A stretch of 64,000 bases of DNA from Streptomyces sp. CC208A (GCF_030010625.1 NZ_JASCXN010000009.1:62001-126000); one strand, 5' to 3'. Shown: positions 35,269 to 45,822, counted from the first letter of the stretch. Translations and numbers: made by a program. Notes: generated from the sequence alone by a model not told the origin.

Positions 35269-36377
35269 TGAACGACTCATCCTGGGGGGCGCCGGCGGCC
35301 GGTTCCGGTCTCGGCGGACCCGACCAGGGGCCTGCCCCGGCGGGTCCCGCCCACGATCGGCACCGGGCGGCGCAGACTCGGCCCATGCCCATCGTGCCCG
35401 ACGTACCCGCCGGCGGATTCCAGGACGGACACGGACGGGGGGCCGCTCGGCCGAGCGGCCCCCTGTTCCGTGACGAGACGCCGCACGAGCACCCGCAGGA
35501 GCCCATGCCCAGCCCCACCCCGCCTCCTCCGCCGTCCGCGGCCCCCGCGCCGCGGCAGAAGAAGAGCGCGGGCCGGGACCTGGGCGCGGCCATAGGGGTC
35601 GGCGTCGGGCTCGGGGCCGTGATCGTCGCGTCGCTGTTCATCTGGAAGCCGGCGTTCGTCGGCGTGATAGCGGTCGCCGTCGTCGTCGGTCTGTGGGAGC
35701 TGACCTCCCGGCTCCAGGAGCGCAAGGCGATCAAGGCGCCCCTGGTGCCGCTCGCCGTCGGCGGCGCGGCGATGGTCGTCGCCGGGTACGTGCGCGGCCC
35801 CGAGGGTGCCTGGGTCGCGATGGCCCTGACAGTGCTCGCGGTGCTCGTCTGGCGGATGACGGAACCCCCCGAGGGGTACCTCAAGGACGTCACGGCGGGC
35901 GTCTTCGCCGCGTTCTACGTGCCGTTCCTCGCGACCTTCGTGGCGCTGCTGCTGACCGCCGACGACGGGCCGTGGCGGGTGCTGACCTTCCTGCTGCTCA
36001 CGGTGGTCAGCGACACCGGGGCGTACGCGGTCGGCTGGCGGTTCGGCAAGCACAAGCTGGCCCCCCGGATCAGCCCCGGCAAGACCCGCGAGGGACTGTT
36101 CGGCGCGGTGGCCTTCGCGATGGCGGCCGGTGCGCTGTGCATGGAGTTCCTCATCGACGACGGCACCTGGTGGCAGGGCCTCCTCCTGGGCCTGGCGGTG
36201 GCGGCGAGCGCGACGCTCGGCGACCTCGGCGAGTCGATGATCAAGCGGGACCTCGGCATCAAGGACATGGGGACGCTCCTCCCCGGCCACGGCGGCATCA
36301 TGGACCGGCTGGACTCCCTGCTGCCGACGGCGCCGGTGGTGTGGCTGCTCCTCGCGCTGTTCGTCGGAACGGGTTGA
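35268..36377 (+). CDS. cdsA: Phosphatidate cytidylyltransferase (CDP-diglyceride synthase)
   Basis: The 369-aa membrane protein has a proline-rich cytoplasmic N-terminus of about 100 residues, then about eight hydrophobic helices, and ends with the family signature (SATLGDLGESMIKRDLGIKD, then LPGHGGIMDRLDS). It makes CDP-diacylglycerol for phospholipid synthesis. The N-terminal extension is long and contains a 26-bp perfect DNA palindrome. Confidence 0.95.
   Translation: MNDSSWGAPAAGSGLGGPDQGPAPAGPAHDRHRAAQTRPMPIVPDVPAGGFQDGHGRGAARPSGPLFRDETPHEHPQEPMPSPTPPPPPSAAPAPRQKKSAGRDLGAAIGVGVGLGAVIVASLFIWKPAFVGVIAVAVVVGLWELTSRLQERKAIKAPLVPLAVGGAAMVVAGYVRGPEGAWVAMALTVLAVLVWRMTEPPEGYLKDVTAGVFAAFYVPFLATFVALLLTADDGPWRVLTFLLLTVVSDTGAYAVGWRFGKHKLAPRISPGKTREGLFGAVAFAMAAGALCMEFLIDDGTWWQGLLLGLAVAASATLGDLGESMIKRDLGIKDMGTLLPGHGGIMDRLDSLLPTAPVVWLLLALFVGTG
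35438..35463. repeat. 26-bp perfect palindrome inside cdsA
   Basis: gggggccgctcgg is followed directly by its reverse complement. It codes for the disordered N-terminal region. It could fold into a strong intragenic mRNA hairpin. Confidence 0.85.
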
Positions 36378-36393
36378 CGTCGGAACGGGTTGA
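36362..36393. repeat. 16-bp tandem duplication at the cdsA stop
   Basis: cgtcggaacgggttga occurs twice without a gap. The first copy contains the cdsA stop codon, so the second restates the last codons after the end of the gene. Confidence 0.85.
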
Positions 36394-36410
36394 CGCGCAG
36401 CGGGTACTCT

Positions 36411-36444
36411 GGAAGGGCTCGGGAGGTGGATCCCGGGCCCTTCC
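36411..36444 (+). terminator. Hairpin after cdsA
   Basis: ggaagggc pairs with gcccttcc, extended inward by cggg/cccg through a G-U pair, in the 181-bp gap before rlmN. Confidence 0.65.
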
Positions 36445-36558
36445 GCCGTCCTCGCCGCCGCGGGGACGGTCCAGTGAGGTCGCTCCGGCACCGCCCTGCC
36501 GTGCTCCCCGCCGTCGCGGGACGTCCGACCTCGTGCCTGTTTGAGGAGAGACGCCGTC

Positions 36559-37671
36559 GTGGCTCGTCCGCTGCCCGGAGAACTCACTTTCGTCGCCCCG
36601 CGCGGGGCCAAGAAGCCGCCGCGGCACCTCGCCGACCTCTCGCCCGCCGAGCGGAAGGAAGCCGTCGCGGCGATCGGCGAGAAGCCGTTCCGCGCCAAGC
36701 AGCTGTCCACGCACTACTTCGCGCGGTACGCGCACGACCCCGCCGAGTGGACGGACATCCCGGCCGCCTCGCGGGAGAAGCTGGCCGGGGAGCTGCTGCC
36801 CGACCTGATGTCGGTGGTGCGGCACATCTCGTGCGACGACGACACCACCCGTAAGACGCTGTGGCGGCTGCACGACGGCACGCTCGTGGAGTCGGTGCTC
36901 ATGCGCTACCCGGACCGGGTGACGATGTGCATCTCCTCGCAGGCCGGCTGCGGCATGAACTGCCCGTTCTGCGCGACCGGGCAGGCCGGGCTCGACCGGA
37001 ACCTGTCGACCGCCGAGATCGTGCACCAGATCGTCGACGGCATGCGCGCCCTGCGCGACGGCGAGGTCCCCGGAGGCCCCGCCCGTCTGAGCAACATCGT
37101 CTTCATGGGGATGGGCGAGCCGCTCGCCAACTACAAGCGGGTCGTCGGCGCCATCCGCCGGCTGACCGACCCCGAGCCCGACGGCCTCGGCCTGTCCCAG
37201 CGCGGCATCACCGTCTCCACGGTCGGGCTCGTCCCCGCGATGCTGCGCTTCGCCGACGAGGGCTTCAAGTGCCGGCTCGCGGTCTCCCTGCACGCCCCGG
37301 ACGACGAGCTGCGGGACACCCTCGTGCCGGTGAACACGCGCTGGAAGGTGCGGGAGGTCCTCGACGCGGCCTGGGAGTACGCCGAGAAGTCCGGGCGCCG
37401 GGTCTCCATCGAGTACGCCCTCATCCGCGACATCAACGACCAGGCGTGGCGCGGCGACCTCCTCGGCCGGCTGCTCAAGGGCAGGCGGGTGCACGTCAAC
37501 CTGATCCCGCTGAACCCGACGCCCGGCTCCAAGTGGACCGCCTCCCGGCCCGAGGACGAGAAGGCGTTCGTCGAGGCCATCGCCGCCCACGGGGTGCCGG
37601 TGACCGTCCGCGACACCCGCGGACAGGAGATCGACGGCGCCTGTGGACAGCTCGCGGCGGCCGAACGGTAG
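36559..37671 (+). CDS. rlmN: 23S rRNA / tRNA adenine-C2 methyltransferase RlmN
   Basis: The 370-aa radical-SAM enzyme has the cluster motif [22 protein letters not shown] and [15 protein letters not shown], and the C-terminal methyl-carrying cysteine in DGACGQL. It makes m2A in 23S rRNA and tRNA. The GTG at 36559 has GAGGAGA upstream. Confidence 0.96.
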   Translation: MARPLPGELTFVAPRGAKKPPRHLADLSPAERKEAVAAIGEKPFRAKQLSTHYFARYAHDPAEWTDIPAASREKLAGELLPDLMSVVRHISCDDDTTRKTLWRLHDGTLVESVLMRYPDRVTMCISSQAGCGMNCPFCATGQAGLDRNLSTAEIVHQIVDGMRALRDGEVPGGPARLSNIVFMGMGEPLANYKRVVGAIRRLTDPEPDGLGLSQRGITVSTVGLVPAMLRFADEGFKCRLAVSLHAPDDELRDTLVPVNTRWKVREVLDAAWEYAEKSGRRVSIEYALIRDINDQAWRGDLLGRLLKGRRVHVNLIPLNPTPGSKWTASRPEDEKAFVEAIAAHGVPVTVRDTRGQEIDGACGQLAAAER

Positions 37672-37694
37672 TCTGACCCCGTACATCTGCATAT

Positions 37695-37790
37695 TCCGAC
37701 AGGGGAGCGCCACAGCGCTGAGAGTGCGGTGACCGTCAGACCGCAGACCCTCTGAACCTCGCCCAGGTCATTCTGGGTAGGAAGTTCGGT
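37695..37790 (+). ncRNA. TPP riboswitch (THI element)
   Basis: The conserved THI-element blocks are in order: ccgacaggggagc, gctgagagt, accctctgaacct, then ccaggtcattctgggtagga and agttcgg, which closes P1 with the 5' ccga. It binds thiamine pyrophosphate and lowers expression of the thiamine importer that follows. Confidence 0.95.
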
Positions 37791-37808
37791 CGTAACTCAA
37801 GCTGTTGC

Positions 37809-37874
37809 GCCCTGCCCGCGTCCGGTCTCCGGCCGTGGGCAGGGCCGCGTCTCTTCCTGGTCACACCCAGGAGG
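37809..37874 (+). promoter_or_regulatory. Riboswitch expression platform
   Basis: A 9-bp hairpin (gccctgccc / gggcagggc, 37809-37845) is followed by a second stem (37853-37860 with 37867-37874) in which ctcttcctgg-side bases pair with ccaggagg, the ribosome-binding site of thiB. This points to control of translation start. Confidence 0.7.
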
Positions 37875-37881
37875 AATCTCA

Positions 37882-38988
37882 GTGAGCACCACCTCAGTGA
37901 GCGTCAAGAAGATGGCCGCCGCCGCGCTCGCCGCGGCGCTCGGCGTCACCACCCTCGCCGCCTGCGGCACCGACGACGCCCGGGACGCGGCCGGCAAGAC
38001 CGACCGGCCCGCGCCGAAGACCGTGACCCTCGTGAGCCACGACTCCTTCAACGCCTCCAAGGAGGTGCTGGCGGAGTTCACCGAGGAGACCGGTTTCACC
38101 GTGAAGGTGCTGAAGGCCGGCGACGCGGGCGAGGCCGTCAACAAGGAGATCCTGACCAAGGGCTCCCCGCAGGGCGACGTCTTCTTCGGCGTCGACAACA
38201 CCCTGCTCTCCCGCGCCCTCGACAACGGCATCTTCGTGCCGTACGAGGCGAAGGGCCTGGGCCGGATCCCGGACACCTTCAAGCTCGACAAGGAGCGGCG
38301 GGTCACGCCCGTCGACACCGGCGACATCTGCGTCAACTACGACAAGAAGTACTTCGCCGACAGGAAGCTGGCCCCTCCGCAGACCTTCGACGACCTGGCG
38401 AAGCCCGCGTACAAGGACCTGCTCGTCGTCGAGAACCCCGAGCGGTCCTCCCCGGGCCTCGGCTTCCTCCTCGGCACCGTCGCGAAGTACGGCGACGACG
38501 GGTGGCAGGACTACTGGTCGAAGCTGAAGGCCAACGGCGTGAAGACCGTCGACAGCTGGGAGCTCGCCTACAACCAGGAGTTCTCCGGCTCGGCCGGCGG
38601 CAAGGAGGCCAAGGGCGACCGCCCGCTGGTCGTCTCCTACGCCTCCAGCCCGCCGGTCGAGGTGCTGTACGCCGATCCGCAGCCGAAGGAGGCGCCCACC
38701 GGGGTGTCCACCGGCACCTGCTTCCGGCAGATCGAGTTCGCGGGCCTGCTCGACGGGGCGAAGAACCCCGAGGGCGGCAAGGCGCTGATCGACTTCCTGA
38801 TCTCGAAGAAGTTCCAGGACGACATGCCGCTCCAGATGTTCGTCAACCCGGTGGCGACGGACGCGACCCTGCCGGAGCTGTTCACGAAGCACGGCGTGGT
38901 CGTCGAAGAGCCGGAGACGATGGCGCCGGAGAAGATCGCCGAGAAGCGCGAGGCGTGGATCCAGCAGTGGTCGTCGCTCCTCAAGTGA
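37882..38988 (+). CDS. thiB: Thiamine ABC transporter, substrate-binding lipoprotein
   Basis: The 368-aa protein has a lipoprotein signal (AALGVTTLAACG) and a ThiB-type binding fold (TLVSHDSFNASKEVLAEF, GDVFFGVDNTLLSRAL, VTPVDTGDICVNYDKKYF). It captures thiamine or its phosphates outside the membrane. The GTG start follows a perfect AGGAGG. The riboswitch upstream supports the substrate. Confidence 0.94.
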   Translation: MSTTSVSVKKMAAAALAAALGVTTLAACGTDDARDAAGKTDRPAPKTVTLVSHDSFNASKEVLAEFTEETGFTVKVLKAGDAGEAVNKEILTKGSPQGDVFFGVDNTLLSRALDNGIFVPYEAKGLGRIPDTFKLDKERRVTPVDTGDICVNYDKKYFADRKLAPPQTFDDLAKPAYKDLLVVENPERSSPGLGFLLGTVAKYGDDGWQDYWSKLKANGVKTVDSWELAYNQEFSGSAGGKEAKGDRPLVVSYASSPPVEVLYADPQPKEAPTGVSTGTCFRQIEFAGLLDGAKNPEGGKALIDFLISKKFQDDMPLQMFVNPVATDATLPELFTKHGVVVEEPETMAPEKIAEKREAWIQQWSSLLK

Positions 38989-40711
38989 GGCGTGATCCCC
39001 GGACGGGCCACGGTCCCCGGACGGGCCACGACCCCCGGCCGGGGCGTGGCCCCCGGGCGAGGCGCGACCTCCGGGGGAGTGCGGCGCGGCTGGGCCTCAT
39101 GGCCCTGCCGGTCGCGTTCTTCGCGGTCTTCTTCGCCTGGCCCGTCGCGTCGATCGTCGACCGGGGGCTGCGGCCCGACGGGTCCTGGGACCCGGGCCGG
39201 GTCGGGGAGACCCTCTCCCGGCCCGAGATCCTCGACGTGCTCGGCTTCACCGTGTGGCAGGCGGCCGCCTCCACGGGGCTCACACTGCTGGTGGCGCTGC
39301 CGGGGGCGTACGTCTTCGCCCGCTTCGACTTCCCGGGGAAGCGGGCGCTGCGGGCCGTCGTCACCGTGCCGTTCGTGCTGCCCACGGTCCTCGTCGGCAC
39401 CGCGTTCCTGGCCCTGGTGGGCCGGGGCGGGTTCACCGACGAGCTGTGGGGGCTGCGGCTCGACGCGAGCGTGTGGGCGATCCTCCTCGCGCACGTCTTC
39501 TTCAACTACGCGGTCGTCGTGCGGACCGTCGGCGGCCTGTGGGCCCAGCTCGACCCGCGCCAGGAGGAGGCCGCCCGGGTGCTCGGCGCCTCCCGGTGGA
39601 CGGCGTGGCGGACGGTGACGCTGCCCGCGCTCGTGCCGGCGGTGTCGGCGGCCGCGCTGATGGTCTTCCTCTTCACCTTCACCTCCTTCGGCGTCGTGCA
39701 GATCCTCGGCGGGGGCGCGTACACGACGCTGGAGGCGGAGATCTACCGGCAGACGGCCCGCCTCCTCGACCTGCGGACGGCCGCCGTGCTGACGATGGTG
39801 CAGTTCGTGGCGGTCGGCACGGTCCTCGCCGTGCACGTCAGGACGGTACGGAGGCGGGAGACGGCGCTGCGGCTCGTGGCCCCGGAGCAGACCGCCCGGC
39901 GACCGCGCGGTGCCGGGCAGCGGGCGCTGCTCGGCGGGGTGCTGCTGTCGGTGGCGGTACTGATCCTGCTGCCGCTCGGCGTGCTGGTGGAACGCTCCTT
40001 CGCCACGCCGGAGGGGTACGGGCTTCGCTACTACCGGGCGCTCGGCACGCTCGACGAGGCCGGCACCTTCCTCGTCCCGCCGCTGGAGGCGGTCGGGAAC
40101 TCACTGCGGTACGCGGTCGCCGCCACCGGCATCGCGGTGCTGATCGGCGGCCTCGCGGCGGCGGCGCTCACGAGACGCGCCGGGCGCCTCGTACGGGGCT
40201 TCGACGCGCTGCTCATGCTGCCGCTCGGGGTGTCGGCGGTGACCGTCGGCTTCGGGTTCCTCATCACCCTCGACGAGCCGCCGCTGGACCTGCGGGCCAG
40301 CTGGATCCTGGTGCCGCTCGCGCAGGCGCTGGTCGGCGTGCCCTTCGTCGTACGGACGATGCTGCCGGTGCTGCGGGCGGTGGACCGGCGGCTGCGGGAG
40401 GCGGCGGCGGTGCTCGGGGCGTCGCCGTGGCGGGTGTGGCGGGAGGTGGACCTGCCGCTGGTGCGGCGGGCGCTGCTGATCGCGGCCGGGTTCGCCTTCG
40501 CGGTCTCGCTCGGCGAGTTCGGCGCGACCGTCTTCATCGCCCGGCCCGACCACCCGACCCTGCCGGTGGCGGTGGCCCGGCTGCTCGGCCGGCCCGGGGA
40601 GCTCAACTACGGACAGGCGATGGCCCTGTCGACGATTCTGATGGTGGTGTGCGCGGTCTCCCTGCTGCTGCTCGAACGGCTGCGGACCGACCGGACCACC
40701 GGGGAGTTCTG

Positions 40712-40712
<1 letters not shown>
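38985..40712 (+). CDS. thiP: Thiamine ABC transporter, two-domain permease
   Basis: The 575-aa protein fuses two permease halves, as ThiP proteins do, with an EAA loop in each (EEAARVLGASRWTAWRTVTL and REAAAVLGASPWRVWREVDL). A 40-residue Arg/Gly/Pro-rich N-terminus precedes the first helix and is encoded by a short tandem repeat (ccccggacgggccac, two copies and a variant). The GTG overlaps the thiB stop by 4 bp. Confidence 0.93.
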
Positions 40713-41734
<1,022 letters not shown>

Positions 41735-41760
41735 CGAGTCCCCTTGCTTCTCCGGGGTCG

Positions 41761-42906
41761 TCAGGCGGTCAGCGGCAGGGCCGCGAGTGCGCCGATCAGC
41801 CAGGTGAGCGGGGCGAAGACGGCGAGCAGCGCCCCCGCCCGCAGCAGGGCGGCGGTGCGCAGCACGGTCGGCGGGGCGCCGATCCTGGCCAGGGCCTCGG
41901 CGGTGTGGGTCCGGCACTGGCGGGACTCCAGGGCGGCGGTCAGCAGGCTCGCCGTGGTGCAGGCCAGGACGACGCCGGCGCCGAGGGCGGTGAGCGGTCC
42001 GAAGGCGGTGCCGTCCCCCGCCCCGTACAGGGTGGCGGCGGCGAGGGTGCCGGAGAGCACCGCGCAGACCACGCCGAGGGGGCGGCCGATGCGGCCGGCC
42101 TCGTCCATGAGGACACGCCCGGCGAGGAGGCGTACGGCTCCGGGGCGGACGGCCTGGAGGAGCCGCCCGCACAGGTGGGTGAGGCCGGGGCCGGCGAGGG
42201 CGAGGCCGATCGCGGTGAGCACCCAGCCGGCGAGGACACCGGCGGGGGAGCCGTCGAAGCGGCCGGGCAGGGCGACGCCCTCGCCGCCGCCGCGGCTCGC
42301 GTACGTCTCCACGGCGAGGCCGACGGCGACGAGCGCCACGCCCCACGGGAGGCCGGTGGGCACGGGCCGGGCGGCGCCCTCGGGGGCGGGGGTGCCGGTG
42401 CGGGGGCGCAGGGCGAGGCCCGCGGCGGCGGCGCCGGCGACCGGCACGATCGCGAGCAGGGTGAGGGCGGCGGCCAGCGGCAGCGGCTGCCCGGCGGCGA
42501 GCGGCCCGGCGGCGGCCCCGTCGAAGGGCAGGCCGGTGAGGTCGCCGCGCAGGTGCAGGAAGAGGAGGAGGGCGACCAGGGAGCCGAGGGTGCAGGCGAC
42601 GGCGGTCGAGGCGGCGGCGATGGCGGTGAGCCGGGCCGGGCCGAGACCGATCGAGGAGAGCCCGGGACGGGGCCGGGTGGCCGGGTCGGTACGGGCGACG
42701 GCGACGGCGAACTGGACGGTGGCGGCGATCGGCAGCACGCACCAGAGCAGCCGGAGCGCGGAGGCGGAGGAGTGTTCGGGGTGGCCGACGGCGTGGCCGA
42801 GGACGCACAGCAGCAGGAAGCCCACGCCGGCGGCGGCCGCGGCGACGAGGAGCCGCCGCAGCTGCACGAGCGGACGGGAGCCGCGGACTAGACGGAGAGC
42901 GAGCAC
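41761..42906 (-). CDS. Multi-pass membrane protein, ABC exporter permease
   Basis: The 381-aa protein has about eight to ten hydrophobic segments (for example LLVAAAAAGVGFLLLCVLG near the start and LRAGALLAVFAPLTWLIGAL near the end). It has no known signature. It overlaps the ATPase gene by 19 bp and has a GTG start with GGAGGG upstream. By position it is the membrane partner of that ATPase, probably of the FtsX/MacB-like export kind. Confidence 0.75.
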   Translation of the reverse strand: MLALRLVRGSRPLVQLRRLLVAAAAAGVGFLLLCVLGHAVGHPEHSSASALRLLWCVLPIAATVQFAVAVARTDPATRPRPGLSSIGLGPARLTAIAAASTAVACTLGSLVALLLFLHLRGDLTGLPFDGAAAGPLAAGQPLPLAAALTLLAIVPVAGAAAAGLALRPRTGTPAPEGAARPVPTGLPWGVALVAVGLAVETYASRGGGEGVALPGRFDGSPAGVLAGWVLTAIGLALAGPGLTHLCGRLLQAVRPGAVRLLAGRVLMDEAGRIGRPLGVVCAVLSGTLAAATLYGAGDGTAFGPLTALGAGVVLACTTASLLTAALESRQCRTHTAEALARIGAPPTVLRTAALLRAGALLAVFAPLTWLIGALAALPLTA

Positions 42907-43616
42907 GCGGCGACGCCCTCCGCCCCCGGGACGGGCGGCACGCTGCCGGCCCGGCGACCGTCGAGCAGGGTGACCGTGCGGTCGGCGAGCGCCGCCACCT
43001 CGCCGTCGTGGGTGGCGAGGAGCACGGTGATGCCGTGCGAGCGGGCGGCGGCGGTGAGGGTGCGGAGCACCTGCGCGCCGTCGGCCCGGTGCAGGGCGGC
43101 GGTGGGCTCGTCGGCGAAGAGGACCGAAGGGCCGGTGGCGAGCGCGCGGGCGATGGCGGTGCGCTGGCGCTGCGAGCGGGTGAGGCCGTGCGGGCGGGTG
43201 CGGGCGCAGGCGCCGATGTCGAGGCGGTCCAGCCACTCGGCGGCGGCGGTCCTCGCGGCCCGGCGGGGGACGCCCCGCAGCAGCAGCGGGAGGGCGGTGT
43301 TCTCCCAGGCGGTGAGTTCGGGGACGAGGTCCGCGTCGGGGCCGATCCAGCCGAAGCGTTCGCGGCGGAGCCGTTCGCGCCGGGCGGGGGGAAGGGTGTG
43401 GACGGGGGAGCTGTTGAACCAGACCTCGCCCCGCTGGGCGAGGAGTTCGCCGGAGAGGCAGCGCAGGAGGGTGGTCTTGCCGCTGCCCCGGGGGCCGGTC
43501 ACCGCCAGGATCTCGCCCTCGCGGACGCCGAGGGACACGCCGCTGAGGGCCTGGGTGCCGCCCAGGGAGCAGTGCAGGGAACGCGCCCAGAGCACGTCGT
43601 TGTCCGGTGGGGCCAT
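42888..43616 (-). CDS. ABC transporter ATPase (export type)
   Basis: The 242-aa ATPase has Walker A GPRGSGKTT, Walker B VLFADEPT, followed by a Q-loop-less GWIGPDADL segment and the H-loop in LLATHDGEV. The signature motif, normally LSGGQ, reads LTRSQRQR, so two glycines are replaced. The overall length and ADEPT motif fit LolD/MacB-type exporters. The ATG at 43616 has GAGGTG upstream. Confidence 0.82.
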   Translation of the reverse strand: MAPPDNDVLWARSLHCSLGGTQALSGVSLGVREGEILAVTGPRGSGKTTLLRCLSGELLAQRGEVWFNSSPVHTLPPARRERLRRERFGWIGPDADLVPELTAWENTALPLLLRGVPRRAARTAAAEWLDRLDIGACARTRPHGLTRSQRQRTAIARALATGPSVLFADEPTAALHRADGAQVLRTLTAAARSHGITVLLATHDGEVAALADRTVTLLDGRRAGSVPPVPGAEGVAACSLSV

Positions 43617-43632
43617 CGCGTACACCTCGATG

Positions 43633-43716
43633 TCGGATCCGATTCTTGCGTTCCCCCGTCCGGGGGAACGAGGGGCGGGCCTGTCGGTCACTGGGCACCG
43701 TAAGTATTCGGATCCG
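43633..43716. promoter_or_regulatory. Paired CGGATCCG palindromes upstream of the exporter
   Basis: TCGGATCCG occurs at 43633-43641 and 43708-43716, 75 bp apart, on either side of a gttccccc/gggggaac hairpin (43650-43669) in the promoter region of the ABC genes. These may be operator half-sites. Confidence 0.35.
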
Positions 43717-43733
43717 TTCGTACGGACAGCACG

Positions 43734-43780
43734 CGGCCCGGGCCGCCGCCATCCACTCGGATGGCGGCATGCCCGGGCCG
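43734..43780 (-). terminator. 20-bp terminator after the aminotransferase
   Basis: An inner stem (gccgccatcc / ggatggcggc, loop actc) is stacked on an outer stem (cggcccgggc / gcccgggccg) with a small bulge. Confidence 0.8.
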
Positions 43781-43821
43781 GGGTCACGCCGTGAGGGCGG
43801 CGTGAGGTCCTGCGGGAACGG

Positions 43822-45192
43822 TCAGAGCTTCGTCCACGCCTCGGTGAGGGTGGCGCGGAGGATCTGCTCGATCTCGTCGAACGTGGACTGGTCCGAGATC
43901 AGCGGCGGAGCCAGCTGGATGACCGGGTCGCCGCGGTCGTCGGCACGGCAGTACAGGCCGTTGTCGAAGAGCGCCTTGGAGAGGAAGCCGTACAGGACGC
44001 GCTCGGTCTCCTCCTCGTTGAAGGACTCCTTGGTGGCCTTGTCCTTCACCAGCTCGATGCCGTAGAAGAAGCCGTTGCCGCGGACGTCGCCGACGATCGG
44101 CAGGTCGTGCAGCTTCTGCAGCGTCGACAGGAAGTTGCCCTCGTTGTCGAGCACGTGCTGGTTGAGCTTCTCCTTCTCGAAGAGGTCGAGGTTGGCGAGG
44201 CCCACGGCCGCGGAGACCGGGTGGCCGCCGAAGGTGTAGCCGTGCAGGAAGGTGTTGTCGCCCTTGTAGAACGGCTCGGCCAGGCGGTCCGAGACGATGC
44301 AGGCGCCGATCGGGGAGTAGCCCGAGGTCATGCCCTTCGCGCAGGTGATCATGTCCGGCACGTAGCCGAACTTGTCGCAGGCGAAGGTGGTGCCGAGGCG
44401 GCCGAAGGCGCAGATGACCTCGTCGGAGACGAGCAGCACGTCGTACTTGTCGCAGATCTCGCGGACCCGCTGGAAGTACCCGGGCGGCGGCGGGAAGCAG
44501 CCGCCGGCGTTCTGCACCGGCTCCAGGAAGACGGCGGCTACGGTGTCGGGGCCCTCGAAGAGGATCTGCTGCTCGATCTGGTCGGCGGCCCAGCGGCCGA
44601 AGGCCTCCGGGTCGTCGCCGAAGAGCGGCGCGCGGTAGATGTTGGTGTTCGGGACCTTGTGGGCGCCCGGTACCAGCGGCTCGAAGGGGGCCTTGAGACC
44701 CGGCAGGCCGGTGATGGACAGGGCGCCCTGCGGGGTGCCGTGGTAGGCGACCGCGCGGGAGATGACCTTGTACTTGGTCGGCTTGCCGGTCAGCTTGAAG
44801 TACTGCTTGGCGAGCTTCCAGGCGGTCTCGACCGCCTCACCGCCGCCGGTGGTGAAGAAGACCTTGTTGAGGTCGCCCGGGGCCTCGTGGGCGAGGCGCT
44901 CGGCCAGCTCGACGGCCTTGGGGTGGGCGTACGACCACACGGGGAAGAAGGCCAGCTCCTGGGCCTGCTTCATGGCGGTCTCGGCGAGCTCGGTGCGGCC
45001 GTGGCCGGCCTGCACCACGAAGAGACCGGCGAGGCCGTCGAGGTACCTGCGGCCCTTGTCGTCGTAGATGTAGGTGCCCTCACCGCGGACGATGGTGGGG
45101 ACGGGGCTGTTCTCGTACGACGACATGCGGGTGAAGTGCATCCACAGGTGGTCGTAGGCGGACTTTGAGAGGTCGCTTCGGTCCTGGCTCAC
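43822..45192 (-). CDS. Class III aminotransferase (polyamine/GABA type)
   Basis: The 456-aa PLP enzyme has VFFTTGGGEAVETAWKLAKQY, the Asp motif in YDVLLVSDEVICAFGRLG and the PLP lysine in MITCAKGMTSGYSPIGA. The closest functional types I can name are putrescine- or GABA-pyruvate transaminases. It starts at a GTG 2 bp after the Lrp gene, so the two form an operon. Context (aldehyde dehydrogenase divergent, polyamine importer 8 kb away) supports polyamine breakdown. Confidence 0.88.
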   Translation of the reverse strand: MSQDRSDLSKSAYDHLWMHFTRMSSYENSPVPTIVRGEGTYIYDDKGRRYLDGLAGLFVVQAGHGRTELAETAMKQAQELAFFPVWSYAHPKAVELAERLAHEAPGDLNKVFFTTGGGEAVETAWKLAKQYFKLTGKPTKYKVISRAVAYHGTPQGALSITGLPGLKAPFEPLVPGAHKVPNTNIYRAPLFGDDPEAFGRWAADQIEQQILFEGPDTVAAVFLEPVQNAGGCFPPPPGYFQRVREICDKYDVLLVSDEVICAFGRLGTTFACDKFGYVPDMITCAKGMTSGYSPIGACIVSDRLAEPFYKGDNTFLHGYTFGGHPVSAAVGLANLDLFEKEKLNQHVLDNEGNFLSTLQKLHDLPIVGDVRGNGFFYGIELVKDKATKESFNEEETERVLYGFLSKALFDNGLYCRADDRGDPVIQLAPPLISDQSTFDEIEQILRATLTEAWTKL

Positions 45193-45194
45193 GG

Positions 45195-45701
45195 CTATCG
45201 GGTTCCCCACATGTAGGTCTGCTTCTTGAGCTTCAGGTAGACGAAGCTCTCGGTGGAGCGCACGCCGGGGAGCGTGCGGATCCGCTTGTTGATCACGTCC
45301 AGAAGGTGGTCGTCGTCCTCGCAGACGATCTCCACCATCAGGTCGAAGGAGCCCGCGGTCATCACCACGTACTCGCACTCGGGCATGTCGGTCAGCGCTT
45401 CCGCGACCGGATCCAGGTCACCCTCGACGTTGATGCCGACCATCGCCTGCCGTCGCAGGCCCACGGTGAGCGGGTCGGTGACGGCGACGATCTGCATGAC
45501 GCCCTGGTCGAGGAGCTTCTGGACGCGCTGCCGCACGGCCGCCTCGGAGAGGCCGACGGCCTTGCCGATGGCGGCGTAGGGGCGGCGCCCGTCCTCCTGG
45601 AGCTGCTCGATGATCGCCAGGGAGACGGCGTCGATCGTCGGGGACGAACCGGTTCCGGTTCTGGAGTCTGTGCTTCGACTGGCCACGTCCTCACTGTGCA
45701 T
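45195..45701 (-). CDS. Lrp/AsnC-family regulator
   Basis: The 168-aa protein has an N-terminal helix-turn-helix (AVSLAIIEQLQEDGRRPYAAIGKAVGLSEAAVRQRVQKL) and the AsnC/RAM ligand domain (GINVEGDLDPVAEALTDMPECEYVVMTAGSFDLMVE). It is expected to respond to an amino acid or amine and to control the adjacent aminotransferase and the divergent aldehyde dehydrogenase. The ATG at 45701 is preferred because residues upstream are not conserved in kind. Confidence 0.9.
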   Translation of the reverse strand: MHSEDVASRSTDSRTGTGSSPTIDAVSLAIIEQLQEDGRRPYAAIGKAVGLSEAAVRQRVQKLLDQGVMQIVAVTDPLTVGLRRQAMVGINVEGDLDPVAEALTDMPECEYVVMTAGSFDLMVEIVCEDDDHLLDVINKRIRTLPGVRSTESFVYLKLKKQTYMWGTR

Positions 45702-45794
45702 CGAGATGCGCCGTCGCGCAACCCCGGAGCGATGTAATTCGTTGTTGAAGGCCTCCGATCTCACTGAATCCGAAGTCGAGGGGGGTCGGGCCTG

Positions 45795-45822
45795 TTGAAA
45801 GCGTCGTCCGAACAAGTAGGCT
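45795..45822 (+). promoter_or_regulatory. Candidate promoter for the aldehyde dehydrogenase
   Basis: TTGAAA (45795-45800), a 16-bp spacer and TAGGCT (45817-45822) lie about 70 bp before the GTG start. Confidence 0.4.

Noticed and set aside
36374..36410. rlmN promoter from TTGACG and TACTCT
   Set aside because: The spacing is 9 bp from the nearer copy of TTGACG or 25 bp from the other.
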